From Zygnema cylindricum (Eukaryota; Streptophyta; Zygnematophyceae; Zygnematales; Zygnemataceae): 53,368 nucleotides of DNA. Under the pieces are notes generated by a model. The model saw only the letters and a program-made list of their open reading frames with translations, had not been told where the DNA came from and did not search any database. Below, piece by piece: positions 11,291-21,867 of this stretch (position 1 is the stretch's first letter; every line of letters begins with the position of its first letter). A program made the position numbers and the translations under genes. The DNA lies in contig JBBHKE010002960.1 in the NCBI GenBank assembly GCA_037447655.1, positions 1-53,368 on the forward strand, given 5' to 3'.

Positions 11291-11515
11291 CTTGAATTTT
11301 GGAACGGGACCACAAATTTGTTTCCGCAACTAGTGGTGCCCATCGCAGCCAACAAGGTGATTTAAGTGATTGGCAATGCCACAGGAGTGATCTTCACCGC
11401 AGGATTCTTGTTTTGTCGTATAAGCACTACACTCACCAACAATTCTCTGGTGCTTGCAATATCGCAGTCAGGACAAACATTCCCCACACTCGAGGCCACA
11501 TCTCTGCCAAGAAGG
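11291..11515 (+). pseudogene. SIS (sugar isomerase) domain exon fragment
   Basis: The frame starting at 11291 reads LEFWNGTTNLFPQLVVPIAANKVI in pieces, has one TAA at about 11366, and continues GNATGVIFTAGFLF to SLVLAISQSGQTFPTLEAT (around 11444-11500). The ISQSGQT segment fits the S-x-S-G-x-T phosphosugar-binding loop of SIS domains, as in glucosamine-6-phosphate synthase and related isomerases and regulators. A TGA follows at about 11516. The hydrophobic stretch before it could be a core strand/helix. Assigning it to a particular enzyme is not possible from this fragment. Confidence 0.5.
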
Positions 11516-11549
11516 TGATTGGAGTGATGGGCAATGCCAAAGGAGTCAG

Positions 11550-12650
11550 TTAAAATTCATGTTTTTCATAGGTTTGAATAGGATAAATAAAAGGAGGAAG
11601 TAAACAAAGGCAGCCTGCTTCTGGCTCCACTCTCCAGTCCCCATACTTGTTGCAGTCAATAAAGACCGGAGAGAGAGAGTTAGACCCATGGTTGCTTATG
11701 CTGTCCAAGGAGACAAAGAATAGGCAAAAACTTAGTTTGTACCAAAAACGTTGTCGGCACCAAGATTTGACCCTGGTACCACTATACCAAAAAGGTTGTC
11801 GACACCTAAATTTTATCCTGGTACCTCCCGACCGTCAAAGTAGCCAGTAGCCTATAGCTTTATATTATAGTCTAGAACTAATGCTGAGGTATATAGGGTA
11901 TGATAGATAGTTAATTATGTACACATAGAGAATTTCATTTAAGTGATATAACGAAAAAAAAATAAAATTGCATAGAAACCATTGTACGTTATATAGCGAA
12001 CGAAACAAATGATACAAACATTTAATTTGATGGTATGTATCAAAAGCCGACCTTGATTGACAACCATGGTGCGAGCCGAGATTCTAGAATGGCAGCCTTG
12101 GCGGTTTTTGGACGCTGCCACTCCGGATGACACGTGGCAATATATCATTTGCTTGCGGCATCTTCAGAGAATACGAGAAGAAATCCGAATGTGACAAGCG
12201 TCGACATTTTGGCCATAACGTACAATGGCCGTATAAAAAGTACTTCGACACCTGTACCTTACTGTACTATACAATATTTTAATTGATGCCATACTTTAGT
12301 AGTTGAGGGTTTAGATAGGGGTTTAGGACTTAGAAAAAATAGTAGGTAGCCGTCTCTCTTTAAGAGTGCTTTTGTATTTATAAGCGTTTTTTGGTCAGCT
12401 ATAACTAACTGCCCAGGGGAGCATATTTAGAGATACTTTTTGCTGCAAACTCAAGGGATTCCAAGCTACATAGGGTGGTAGTCGGTCAATTTTTTTGCCT
12501 GCCAGGGTGGCGGTATTTCTAAGGGAAAGTCAAAGTGGGGGAATGTGTCCAAATACTCTTATTCTAACTTTACATTTTGTGGTGGAACCTAGCACACGGA
12601 AAGTCTTCTTTCACAAAGTTGAAGTTAAATTGGGGTTCTAATGTTGAAAT
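11550..12650 (+). repeat. Family A LTR, 3'-truncated, divergent
   Basis: It shares the 5' landmarks (AAAGGCAGCCTGC, CTCCAGTCCCCATACTTGTTG, GAGCCATGG-like) and later the CACGTGGC G-box (about 12130-12137), the GTAC palindrome (12218-12275) and GGGGTTCTAA. About 110 bp at the 3' end are missing where the next LTR begins. The first bases are altered (no clear TG), so the left edge is approximate. A duplicated GGTTGTCGRCACC segment lies at 11748-11805. Confidence 0.7.
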
Positions 12651-12665
12651 CAGGGGTGTTATTTT

Positions 12666-13666
12666 ATTTTCTAGGTCAAAATAAGTCTGTATGTAGCAAA
12701 ATAAAATGGTCATATTTTGCAATCGAGCTTTACCTTTCCCTCTCTTGTCACCATACTTGTTGTAGTCAGTGAAGACTAGTGAGAGAGAGCTAGAGCCATG
12801 GTTGCCTAAGCAACCAGATAAAGGGAAAAAAATCAGCTCATAGTAAAAAGTTGACAGACCAAAGATTTGATCCTTGTCCCTAGTGTTCGCCGGAATAGCC
12901 GGTAGCTTTGTCTTGTAGTCTAAGACCTTTCCTAGTATATATTGTGTTTGATAAATATTTAACTATGTAAGGATTAGTTTGATTTCCTAATAGATTAGAA
13001 CTGATGACATAGATTGCGGTAGGTTTTTTTTTGAAGCACTAACATTGGTACTGACCGCACGAAACTAAATATTCCGGACATAAATTTTGACAGTATAAAC
13101 AAGAGTCGGTTAAACATGTAACGGCTCATGTTAGAGCTGTTGTCTTGAAATGGTTTCTCTGGCTGTTTGCAATCGTCACGACACAAAACGCCACGTGGCA
13201 CATTCTTAAACGTTCACAAAGATTGCAAGAAACTTTGAGGCGAATTCATAAGTGACGGATGTCTTCTCCATAGTCATGCAGAACAATGGCCGTAAAGAAA
13301 GTACATAAGCAATGGTACCTTTCTATACTCTACAGTCTCTTGATTGGTCTTGTACATCAATATTAGAGGGTTCAGAGAGGGGTTTGGGACTTGAGATTTT
13401 GAAAGATAACAGCCTCTCTCCGAGAGTGCTTATCTAAAAACTGACATCTTGTTCACTCAATAATTAATCGCCTGGTTGTGGCGTTTTGAGCAATTTTTTT
13501 TGCATTGGGCTCAAAGGATTCCAGCAATCACAAGGGTGAAGGAATTCAAAGTCTTTGCTTGCTTGGGTGGAAGTTGTTCAAAGGAGAAGAGAGACACATA
13601 AAATTATCATAGAGGCTTTAAGGAAAGCTACATATTTTGTGCACCAATGGAGGTCACATAATTGTA
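12666..13666 (+). repeat. Family A 5' LTR of the E3 fragment
   Basis: It starts TGTTATTTTATTTTC and ends ...ATAATTGTA directly before a clean PBS. The 1001-bp length fits the family. It contains CACGTGGC (about 13191), a GTAC-type block (13280-13335) with ATTGG behind it, and CTCTCTCCGAGAG. Its terminal ATG (13647-13649) is 24 nt before the PBS ATG, in frame. Confidence 0.82.
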
Positions 13667-13677
13667 GGTTATGGGCC
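13667..13677 (+). other. Primer-binding site of E3 (GGTTATGGGCC)
   Basis: An exact copy of the 11-nt family PBS directly after the LTR. It is complementary to the anticodon-loop part of initiator tRNA-Met. ATG at 13671-13673 pairs with the CAU anticodon. Confidence 0.75.
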
Positions 13678-14421
13678 TACCCTCTTAGTTGTCCAACTTT
13701 GATGGAATATGGTTTGCATACTAGAACAAGATGATGAGGGGAGCACTTCTTGGAAAAAGATTATGGGGTATTGTAAATGGCCGAATGGGGCGGCCATCTA
13801 AACCATTGGAAGCACCACCGTGATTTGGAGGACTGCGATTCCCAACAAGATACGGAAAGTAAAAAAAAGAGGAAGATATAGGAGAAAGTAGCGTTTCCGA
13901 TTCAGGAAAGGACAAGGAGAAATTAACACCAGTGATTTTAGGATCGGCACCAAAGCTGGTTCTTTCGGAAGTGTTGCCAAAATTGAGGAGAATGACTGTG
14001 ATGTTTTGGACTTCAACAACTCAACTTCTTATCATTTCATTTTCAATCACCTCTCTCGCAAAGTTGCCACAACTCTTCAATATGTAAAGAGAGCCTCCGA
14101 TTTGTGGGAGGCACTTGAAGACATTTACAGAAATGGCAAAATTAAGGAGGAATAACTTGTCAATCAAATAATTCAGGCATTTGTCACAAATGAAAGAAAA
14201 TGTTTGATTTTTGTACTGATTCGGCCGTTCTATTTGTGGAATTAAAGAGTGTAAGAAAGGTGGAATCTGAAAAGGAGAAGGTAAATACCTTGTTGATGAA
14301 ACTTCAGAGGAGTATGATAGCATTGTCAACAAAGTTCAAGATCTGCCGATAGCCGATGGATCTAGAATACAGTGGTTGGAATGATTTTGGTGAGAGAGAA
14401 TACCATTGAGCTTCAAAGCGA
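13678..14421 (+). pseudogene. E3 gag fragment (family A)
   Basis: Gag remnant with the UBN2-like core in one frame around 13985-14150 (KIEENDCDVLDFNN, HFIFNHLSRK, RASDLWEALEDIYRNGKIK), then frameshifted remains up to a conserved ILVREN-IEL segment near 14380-14410. Stops appear within the first 30 codons. It is joined abruptly at about 14422 to the middle of the next LTR, so the rest of the element is gone. Confidence 0.75.
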
Positions 14422-15228
14422 TTAGTAGTGGGATTTGATCCGGTGACCTCCGGATGACCGCCGTTCGGATTAGCCTTCCGCCTTATCCGGTAAGTCATGT
14501 AGAAAGCGATACATATATATGGTACGATATTCATTTAAACATGTATGGCACAATATATTTCATTTAACTAACTACGCGACAAACAGAACATAGAAATATG
14601 CCGGGACGCACAAAATCCGGATCGCACGGATATTACAAAACAACATTGAATTTCGACGGACGAAATCAAATGTCCAAATTAGATCGCACGGCTCACAAAG
14701 GAGTTGGTGTACCGGAGTGGTATTTTGGTGGTTTGCGGAGCAGATGTGGGTGGATGACACATAGCAAAACATGGTTGGACAATGGATATTGGGGGAAGAG
14801 CAACTACAGCTCCAGAAATGACACGCGTCCGTGGAGCGGCCATTTCGTACTATGGTCGTACAAGAAGTACATCGGTACTTGTACCTTCCTGTACCTTACA
14901 GTCTTCGGATTGGCTAGGTTCACTAGTAGTAGGCTTAGAGAGGTAGTTTAGGACTTAAAATATTTTTAGTTTCTGCCTCTTTCCCAGAGAGCACTTGTAA
15001 TTATAGGCCAGCGTTGGTCAGCCATTACTTAATGCTCAAGTGAGCAATTTCAGTGATTCTTTTTGCTGCACATTTTGGGAGGTCGAGGCTACACAAGGAT
15101 GTATTCAGTTAGAGTTTTTATTCCCAAGGTGGGACTTATTCATTGCCAAAGTCAAAAGTGCAAATATTATCCTAGTGGCTTCAAATAAGCTAGACATTCT
15201 GTGTACCTATGGAGGTCACAAAATTACA
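14422..15228 (+). repeat. E4 5' LTR (5'-truncated)
   Basis: It matches 21060-21867 from TGGGATTTGATCC onward. It contains a GTAC palindrome (14846-14902), a CCAAT-type box and a TATA-like stretch near 15000. It ends ...AAATTACA at 15228. ATG at 15209-15211 near the end is the likely Gag start. Confidence 0.82.
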
Positions 15229-16386
15229 AGTTATGGGCCTACCCTCTAGGGTGACCATTTTCAATGGAATAGCGTTCATTAATTGGGAAACCATGATGAG
15301 GGGTTGTATTATTAAAAAACGACTATTGGGCATTCAGAGTGGCCATGTCCGTCGACCATTCGCAAAATAAGGAGTTCTACAATGGTTTGGAGGATCTCAC
15401 TGAACAAAAGGATTTGCAAGGCTCGAGGTGGTATACAATGTTAGAGAAAGCATCGTGGCGGACACACGAAAAGAGAAGGGGAAGGAGAAACTCACACCGA
15501 TGGCTACTAGATCTGTTCCGGTAGCAAATGTTTCTAAAACCAAGGCCAATGATAGTAAAATCTGGGATTTCAACAATACCGTGACGACTCATTTTATTCT
15601 CGGGCCTCTCACTTAGGCAGTGGCTACACCTCATCTTCATATGGACAGAGCGAACGAGTTGTGGGAGGCTCTTGTCAACATTTACAAGAGTGGTACGATT
15701 CAGCAACAAAAGTTGGCAGATCAGAATGTCCAAGCATATGTGTACAAAGGGGGAAAGATGTTAGATTTTTGTAATGACTTGGCTAGTTTATTTATGGAGT
15801 TGGAGAAGGTAGGGAAAAGGGAGACCGAGAAAGAGGATGTGAATAATTTGTTGATAAAGTTCCCAGATGATTATAAAAACATTGTTAACATGGTTCAGAA
15901 CTTGCCAGATCATTGATTGATCTAGAACTCTGTTTTGGGAATGATTTTGGTTCGGGAAAGTACAATTGAGATTCGGAGAGGAGGAAAGAGTGTTCAAGCA
16001 TTAACTGCTGGAACTAATTGGGGGGATAATGATTCTAAGAAACCTTTTAGAAACTTTGTTGGAGGAGGAAGAGGTAATCAATCGGACGGATCTAGACCGA
16101 GGCCTCCGAAAGGGCTTAGTCACCTTTGTAAGAAGTCGAGACATTATATGGCGGAGTGTACTAAAGTGAGAGAGCTGAGATTGAAGGATGAGCAGGTCAG
16201 AAAATCAGCCCTAAAGAAAACGAAGGCATTCGTGGCAACACAAGTCATGGGAAAGGATTTCGAAGAGGACGATGAAGAACTCCTCCTCAACGAGGAGCTG
16301 GAGGTGAGAGGTGAGCCAGAGATTCCAAGGAGGCAAAATAGTGCTTTTGGTGGAGTAAGAGAAGCTTTGAAGAAGGATGGATTACT
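15209..16386 (+). pseudogene. E4 Gag (UBN2-type, zinc knuckle), broken
   Basis: The frame from the LTR ATG reads MEVTKLQVMGLPSRV and on to a TAA at 15368-15370; this is the best-preserved example of Gag starting in the LTR. After a frameshift, 15428-15616 and 15620-15916 (separated by one TAG) carry the UBN2-like core (RANELWEALVNIY, TIQQQKLADQ, AYVYKGGKMLDFCNDL, KFPDDYKNIVN). 15935-16393 holds a basic region and a zinc knuckle at 16118-16159 in which the first Cys is Ser (SHLCKKSRHYMAEC). An acidic tail precedes the protease. Confidence 0.82.
15229..15239 (+). other. E4 primer-binding site (AGTTATGGGCC)
   Basis: One mismatch (first base A for G) to the family PBS. The ATG at 15233-15235 is in frame with 15209, and the reading frame stays open across LTR, PBS and gag for 53 codons (15209-15367). 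Confidence 0.72.
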
Positions 16387-16650
16387 GATTTAGGAGCCTC
16401 TATGCATATTTGTAAAGAAAAACAATTGTTTACCAAAATGAGAAAGATCCCTACTGTAAAAATAAAGTATGGGGATGGGAGAATAGTGACCACTAATTTA
16501 GTGGGATCAGTGGATCTGAGAGTCTAAGTTGATGGTAAGACATCTATAGTCACTTTCTCATATGTTCTTTTTATTCTAGAGTTGAACAAGAATCTTATCT
16601 CTACGCTGGTCTTAGATGATAAGGGTTTTGAGACTATATTAAGAAAGGAG
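16370..16650 (+). pseudogene. E4 protease domain, active site mutated
   Basis: Homologous to the E2 protease through SMHICKEKQLFTKMRK, VSFSYVLFI-like and LNKNLIST segments. The signature at 16387-16401 reads DLGAS rather than DSGAS, and a TAA interrupts the domain near 16526. Ser of DSG supports catalysis in aspartic proteases, so this copy would be impaired even without the stop. Confidence 0.75.
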
Positions 16651-16769
16651 TCTTTGTTGCTAGCTATGAGAATGAATTGTACTTCACATTTGAAAAGGGT
16701 AGCCAAGGAATGTTTAGGTTGGATTTGTATAATGAAAAGGCAGGAGTTTACTATGTTGTTGTAAGTGAT

Positions 16770-17844
16770 TTGATGATGTGGCGTAAAAGATTGGGACATG
16801 TGCATCTATATAGGTAGAAGGAAATGGAGAAAATGGGTGTAGTTGAGGGAATATATTTTGGCGGCAATGACACTTTGTATGATCATAGTGGGTGTGCTCA
16901 AGGAAAGGCCCACATATTGCCTTTTCCAAAAACGGCAACATATAATGGTGAAAATGTCTTAGATCTAGTTCATACTCACATATGGGGACCAACCAAAGTA
17001 CCATCATTTGGATGAAAAAGATTTATGCTAACTATCACTCATGATTGATCTAGATACTCTAGAGTATATTTCTTGAAAACCAAATATGAGGCTTTGGCTT
17101 TTTTTAAGGAGTATAAAGCATGGAGTGAAAAGCTTTATGAGATACCTATAAAGAAATGAGGAGTGATAATAGGGGGGAATACACTTCTAATGAGTTTGAG
17201 GATTACTTGAAAGAGGAAGGGGTTCAACACCAAAAGACTGTCCCAAAGACCTCAGAACAAAACGGAGTAGCCGAGAGACTAAATCGGACATTAAGTGAAA
17301 GTGCACGTAGTATGTTGTCACATAAAATGATAAGAATTTTTTTTGAGCACAAGCTATGAAATGTGCTAACTATCTTAAAAATAGTGTCCTTACCTCATCG
17401 GTAAAAGGACAAACACCTTATGAAAGATGGACCGGGAGAAAACTAGATATTTCACACTTAAAGGTGTTCAGAAGTCAGGTGTTTAGTCTAAACACAGAAA
17501 AATCTGATTGGAAGTTAGATGCAAGGGGAAAGCTGGGATACTTACTTGGATTTGCTGAAAATGTAAAGGGATATAGAGTTTATGATCTCGGAAGAGAAGA
17601 TACAATTCTAGTAAAACACTTGGTAGTCATGGATGAAGGAAAGTCCATAGATCCTTTTAAGTACACAAAACTGGTCAAAATTAGAATTAAATCCGAAAAT
17701 GAGTTAGATTCAGATTCTTCTAACCGAGCTTCGGTTCAGCCTGACCTTGCAGATGAAGAGAAAAATCTGACCGAGAGTGACTCTCTCTTGGAGTCACAAC
17801 TTTTGGTTCAAACTGAGGAAAAAACGAGGAAAGACCGGAAATGA
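16770..17844 (+). pseudogene. E4 integrase, first catalytic Asp lost
   Basis: The pre-integrase zinc region starts WRKRLGHVH (about 16780). The core has HTHIWGP, so the first catalytic Asp (E2: HTDIWGP) is His (16977-16979). The second Asp in RSDNRGEYTS (17165-17167) and the Glu in NGVAERLNRTL (17273-17275) are kept at 35-residue spacing. 17356-17844 is a long open stretch with NYLKNSVLTS, ERWTGRKL, GYLLGFAENVKGYRVYDL and an acidic C-terminal linker. Stops and a frameshift near 17010-17060 and 17359 break it. Confidence 0.82.
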
Positions 17845-18462
17845 ACGATGAACGTCCGGAGATGGACTCCACGGATAGGGGAGAAGATGAAGTTTTTCGG
17901 AGAAATCTGATATTACCCTCCATCCCGCCGTCGGAGTTTGAAGGAGGAAGGAGAAGCAGCAAGAGGCTTCAAGAGAGACAAGTGAACAACAAGGTAACTC
18001 AGCTGTCACATTTAAGGGAACCCCAAACTTACTCGGAAGCAATTAATTGTTCGTAACGTAGTAGATGGGTGACTGCTATTAATGATGAGATGGCTTGCAT
18101 TATGGAAGCAAACACATGGGAGTTGGTAGATTGTCATTCGGACAAAAAGCCGATAGGATGTAAGTGGGTATTTAAGTTGAAACTTAATCCGGATAACAGT
18201 ATCGAGCGATACAAGGCCAGATTAGTGGCAAAGGGGTTCATACAGAAGGAGGAAATCGATTATGAGGAGACCTTCGCTCCGGTTGTTAGATTTCCCTCCG
18301 TCCAGATTCTACTTAGTCTAGCAACAGTGTAAAACATGGAAGTGCACCAGATGGACATCAAAATTTCTTTCTTACACGGAGAATTAGAAGAAGAGATCTT
18401 CATGCGACAACTAGAAGGATTTGTGGAGAAAGGAGAAAAAAGTAAGGTGTGCAGATTGATAA
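17841..18462 (+). pseudogene. E4 reverse transcriptase, N-terminal part
   Basis: The linker (EGGRRSSKRLQERQ) leads into the RT start. 18069-18332 reads openly through [40 protein letters not shown] and [21 protein letters not shown] at 18330 is followed by HQMDIKISFLHGELEEEIFM. The frame is cut at 18462 by the solo LTR and resumes at 19713 with KPLYKLKQAPPQW, the expected next RT motif. Confidence 0.83.
18458..18462. repeat. TSD of solo LTR C, left (GATAA)
   Basis: GATAA also follows the LTR at 19708-19712. Both belong to the codons linking CRLI and KPLYK of the E4 RT. Confidence 0.85.
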
Positions 18463-19707
18463 TGTTGTTTTGAAATGTTAGTTTCGTGCGTACGCGACAT
18501 TTTGTGCGCACGCGACGTTTTGTGCGTATGTTATTACCGGAAGTAATGTGGTTATACAAATGGAGGTTCGAATGGATTTGTGGATTGGGGGAGTAAATGT
18601 ATGAGTAAAATTAAAGGGACGTGATGGAGTAATTGAGTGGCGCGGAATGCGTTAAGAAATGGACGGCGGATTGCGACGCGATCCGACGTAAAATATTCGA
18701 AGAGATTGAAATGGTACGTCGCACGTACGAAACATAATGCGACAGGTGGCATTTATGGAAAAGGACGCGACGGTACAAAGAATCCTATTTTACAGGAGTA
18801 CTTAAAATTGGTAAGCGTAATTTATGGCGAAGTACGTAATTGCGGTACGGACAAATTTGGATGGTTTGACGTCGTTTCGTCAAGTGGAATTTGGGATTAA
18901 GTGGCGCGACATCGAGGGCGCCGAACAAGAGCGACGGACGGCGGACAAAGGCCGCCGGTATTTTTCAAGTAGTGGTGACGCGAAATCGCGTCAATCACAC
19001 AATATCTATTTTTGGACGGCTCAAATTGTTTTACGAGATTCGTGGAGTCTTGTTGACTTACACGCAATGACTCAGCATACGATTTTGTTGTCGGTGTAAA
19101 TATTTGGTTAAACATTGTTGTCTTTTTGTGAATTAGTTATTAGTGTACTTTTACTCATTTTGATATTAACATTAATTGAGGTAGCTGGTAGATAGCGTAC
19201 GGCAGGCATGCCTCCGTACGTTTAGTAGTGAGCTCTAGTTTATATTTGTAGGACTTAGTCATTTTAAGACATAGGAACTTTCTGTACCAAAAACTGTTTA
19301 TGGTCATTTTTGGTAATTTTGTCTGAGTATTGCTCTCAGATCTGTTGGCAAAATTATATGAAATTTTGCATGTATGTTCCTCCTTGTATTTTTTACATTG
19401 CTACAGATTTTCAGGCCTATTGTGTGCCTGGTCTGTGTTTTACTTCATTGTGAAGCTGGCCGGTTTTATCAAAGTTCTGGCAGACTGTTTTTCTGCAACT
19501 TTGACCAGATGATGTGATCAATCAGTTCATTATTTTTGTCTGAAACTTTGTGAGGTTATATTTTAGCCTAGAAAATATCTGTGTTTGAGGTTTCAGATTG
19601 TTTTGATATTTCTGTAGAATTCTGTGTTGATTCAAAGTAGGCTGTTTTTGGGTAGTCTGTGGTGCTTCCGAGGGTAAATCCATGGCTGAAAATGGCTATG
19701 GACAACA
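18463..19707 (+). mobile_element. Solo LTR of a third copia-like family (C), nested in the E4 RT gene
   Basis: It runs from TGTTGTTTTGAAATG to ...GGACAACA (1245 bp, TG...CA ends) between two copies of GATAA. Removing it restores the E4 RT reading across the junction. The 5' part is rich in CG-containing words (GTGCGTACGCGAC, GTGCGCACGCGAC), unlike families A and B. There is no internal domain, so it is solo. The last 26 bp begin ATG GCT GAA AAT GGC, so as in family A a Gag start codon seems to lie in the LTR, and its phase at the CA end is the same as in A. Confidence 0.85.
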
Positions 19708-19712
19708 GATAA
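19708..19712. repeat. TSD of solo LTR C, right (GATAA)
   Basis: Duplicate of 18458-18462. Confidence 0.85.
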
Positions 19713-20870
19713 AACCACTTTACAAACTAAAGCAAGCTCCACCCCAATGGAACAAAAAAATGGACGAGTTTCTTACGAGTTTGGGATATATCCTAACAAG
19801 TTCGGATCATTCAATCTATCTATTTGAGGAAGAGGAAGGTTTAATTATCATTGTCGTATATGTTGATGATTAGTTTGTTTTAGGTAAATCAATGGAGAAA
19901 ATTAATAGATTGAAAAAGGATCTAAAACGTAGATTTTAAATGAAAGACTTGGGGGAGGCAAAGTATATTTTGAGAATTCAAATGGAGAGCGATAGAGAGA
20001 AGAAAACAATTAGACTAGCTCAAAAGGAAACAATTAGAAATATGCTTCAAACATTTTGAATGGATAAAGCAAATAGTTGTATGACTCCTATGAACTTAAA
20101 GAAGAAAAATGAGGGGATCTTAGGAGAGGGAGTCTTGATCTTAGATAATTAGTTAGGACCTGAAGAAAGCAAGTTCATGCAAACTATTCCGTACAGACAA
20201 AGTCGGTAGTTTGATCTTTTTTATAAATTGTACTTGTCTTGATATAGCAGCAGCAGTGGGGGTATTAAGTAGGAGTCAGTGGGGGTATTAAGTAGGAGTC
20301 AGAATGATCTTAGGAAAAAAGATTGGGAAGCAGCCAAAAGGGTCATGCAGTACTTGATAGGAACAAAAGTTTTATGGTTGCATTTGGGAGGGGATAATAC
20401 TGACATCACCACTTGGAGAGATGTCGGTTATGGGGATGCTCCATTGAGGAGGTGTACTTCTGGGTATGTGTTGTATGTTGGGAATGGGGCTTGTTGTTGG
20501 AGCAGTAAGCAACAAAAGGTGATTGCTCAGTCCACCATGGAGGCTGAGTATATGGCCTCTTGTTTGTCTGTGAAAGATTTAATGTGGGTGAAATCTTTGC
20601 TACAAAAATTGGGATATATGAAGAAAGGAATGCAAAGATATTTTGTGACAATCAAGTTGCGATTGCAATTGCAGCAAACCTTGACATCGTTTTAAAGCAA
20701 AGCATATGAATATTCGTTTGAGCTTTGCTAGAGAGAAGGTTTACAATAATATAATTAGTTTGGAATATAGACCAGATGGAGAGATGGTAGCAGCTATGAT
20801 GACTAAACCGGTTCCTTCTCCCAAATTGATATTTTGTAGGGAAAAGTGTGGACTGAAGAAAAAGATAGAC
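19713..20870 (+). pseudogene. E4 reverse transcriptase C-terminal part and RNase H
   Basis: RT resumes with KPLYKLKQAPPQWNKKMDEF. The active site YVDD is at 19859-19870 and is followed directly by a TAG. Then come KDLGEAKYILRI and the thumb region with several stops. A 23-bp tandem duplication (20255-20300) shifts the frame. 20279-20695 is open and holds RNase H: EAAKRVMQYLIGTK, DITTWRDVGYGDAP, RRCTSGYVLYVGNG, CCWSSKQQKVIAQSTMEAEYMAS. The last part (SFAREKV, MMTKPVPSPKL) is again in another frame. Confidence 0.85.
20255..20300 (+). repeat. 23-bp tandem duplication in E4 RNase H
   Basis: The unit AGTGGGGGTATTAAGTAGG plus AGTC occurs twice back to back (20255-20277 and 20278-20300). A length of 23 shifts the frame. 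E2 has a single copy at the same place. Confidence 0.9.
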
Positions 20871-20871
20871 T

Positions 20872-20886
20872 AAAAAATAAAGGAAG
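20872..20886 (+). other. E4 polypurine tract
   Basis: AAAAAATAAAGGAAG precedes the 3' LTR. It is the same motif as in E2 and in the element at 47837. Confidence 0.75.
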
Positions 20887-21867
20887 TGTTGAAAAAGGTA
20901 TTTTATAGTCTTACCATTTTGGTCTTACTGCGGCTCTCATACTTCTCGTAGTCATTGAGGACTTGTTGGCAGCCATGGTTGTCGCATGCAAGCAAGGAGA
21001 CAGACAGATGGGTAGAGCATAAGTCTTAGTTCCCTGTAAAAGATATGCGGTCAGCGGTCAGTGGTGGGATTTGATCCAGTGACTTCTGGATGACCGCCGT
21101 TCGGATTCGCTGTCCCCCTTATTCGGAAGGACATGTACAAGGCGATACATGTTTATGGTACGATATTCATTTAAACATGTATGGCGCAATATATTTCATT
21201 TAACTAACTACTGGACAAACTAAACATAGAAATATGCTAGGACGCATGAAATCGGATCACACGGATATTACGAAACGAAATTTAATTTTGACGGACGAAA
21301 TCAAATGTCCAGATCATATCGAACTGCTCACAAAGGAATCGTTGTACCGGAGCGGTAGTTCGACAATTTTTGCGGAGCAGATGTCGGCTGACGACTCGTG
21401 GCAATACATGGTTGGACAGCAGATATGGCGGGAGGAGCAACTACGACTCCAAAAATGACATGCGTCAGCGGAGCTGCCATGCCGTACTATGGCCGTACAA
21501 TAAGTATAGCGATACCTGTACCTTCTTGTACCTTGCAGTATTATGATTGGCAAGGTAAAATAGTAGTAGGCTTAGAGAGGAAGTTTACCATTTCAAATGT
21601 TTTTAGGTTTCAGCCTCTCTCCCAGATTGCACTTGTATATAAAGGCCAACTTTGGTCAGCCATTACTTAATGCTCACGTGAGCAATTTCAGTGATTTTTT
21701 TTGTTGCGGACTCAAGGGGGTCCAAGCTTCACAAAGGTTTAATTAGTGAGATTTTTTGCGTCCCAGTGTGGGACTTATTCATTGCCAAAGTCAAAAGTGT
21801 AAATATTATCCTAGAGGTTTCATTTAAGCAAGACATTCTGTGTACCAATGGAGGTCACAGGATTATA
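20887..21867 (+). repeat. E4 3' LTR
   Basis: From TGTTGAAAAAGG to ...GGATTATA (final CA now TA). It pairs with 14422-15228. It contains the GTAC palindrome (21482-21540) and TATATAAAGG near 21636. The right neighbour is an inverted gag fragment with no paired duplication. Confidence 0.82.

Larger units (their letters stand above)
9746..11549 (+). pseudogene. Decayed gene fragment next to family B gag, with SIS-domain end and probable introns
   Basis: This region does not match copia proteins. Successive coding-like stretches are separated by sequence with splice-like borders. A stretch to 10146 is followed by GTAAGT. A stretch at 10529-10685 has AATGCAG before it and GTAAAAG after it (starts EEVMASERLVILEGN). 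An open run of 155 codons lies at 10726-11193, and a last stretch at about 11291-11515 ends with a sugar-isomerase (SIS) type motif. Single stops interrupt three of the four. Either host DNA was captured by the family B element or a broken element landed in a host gene that then decayed. The gene identity is unknown to me. Confidence 0.5.
14422..21867 (+). mobile_element. E4: family A copia element, 5' LTR truncated, defective
   Basis: A second long family A copy. Its 5' LTR lacks the first ~170 bp; everything from there to the 3' LTR is present. Removing the solo LTR at 18463-19707 gives an interior of about 4408 bp, close to 4342 bp in E2. Gag, PR, INT, RT and RNase H are all recognisable and all carry lesions. 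The left end joins a gag fragment and the right end joins an inverted gag fragment, so the flanks were rearranged and no TSD can be paired. Confidence 0.87.

Noticed and set aside
15377-15733. 118-codon minus-strand ORF
   Set aside because: Antisense shadow of the E4 Gag core.
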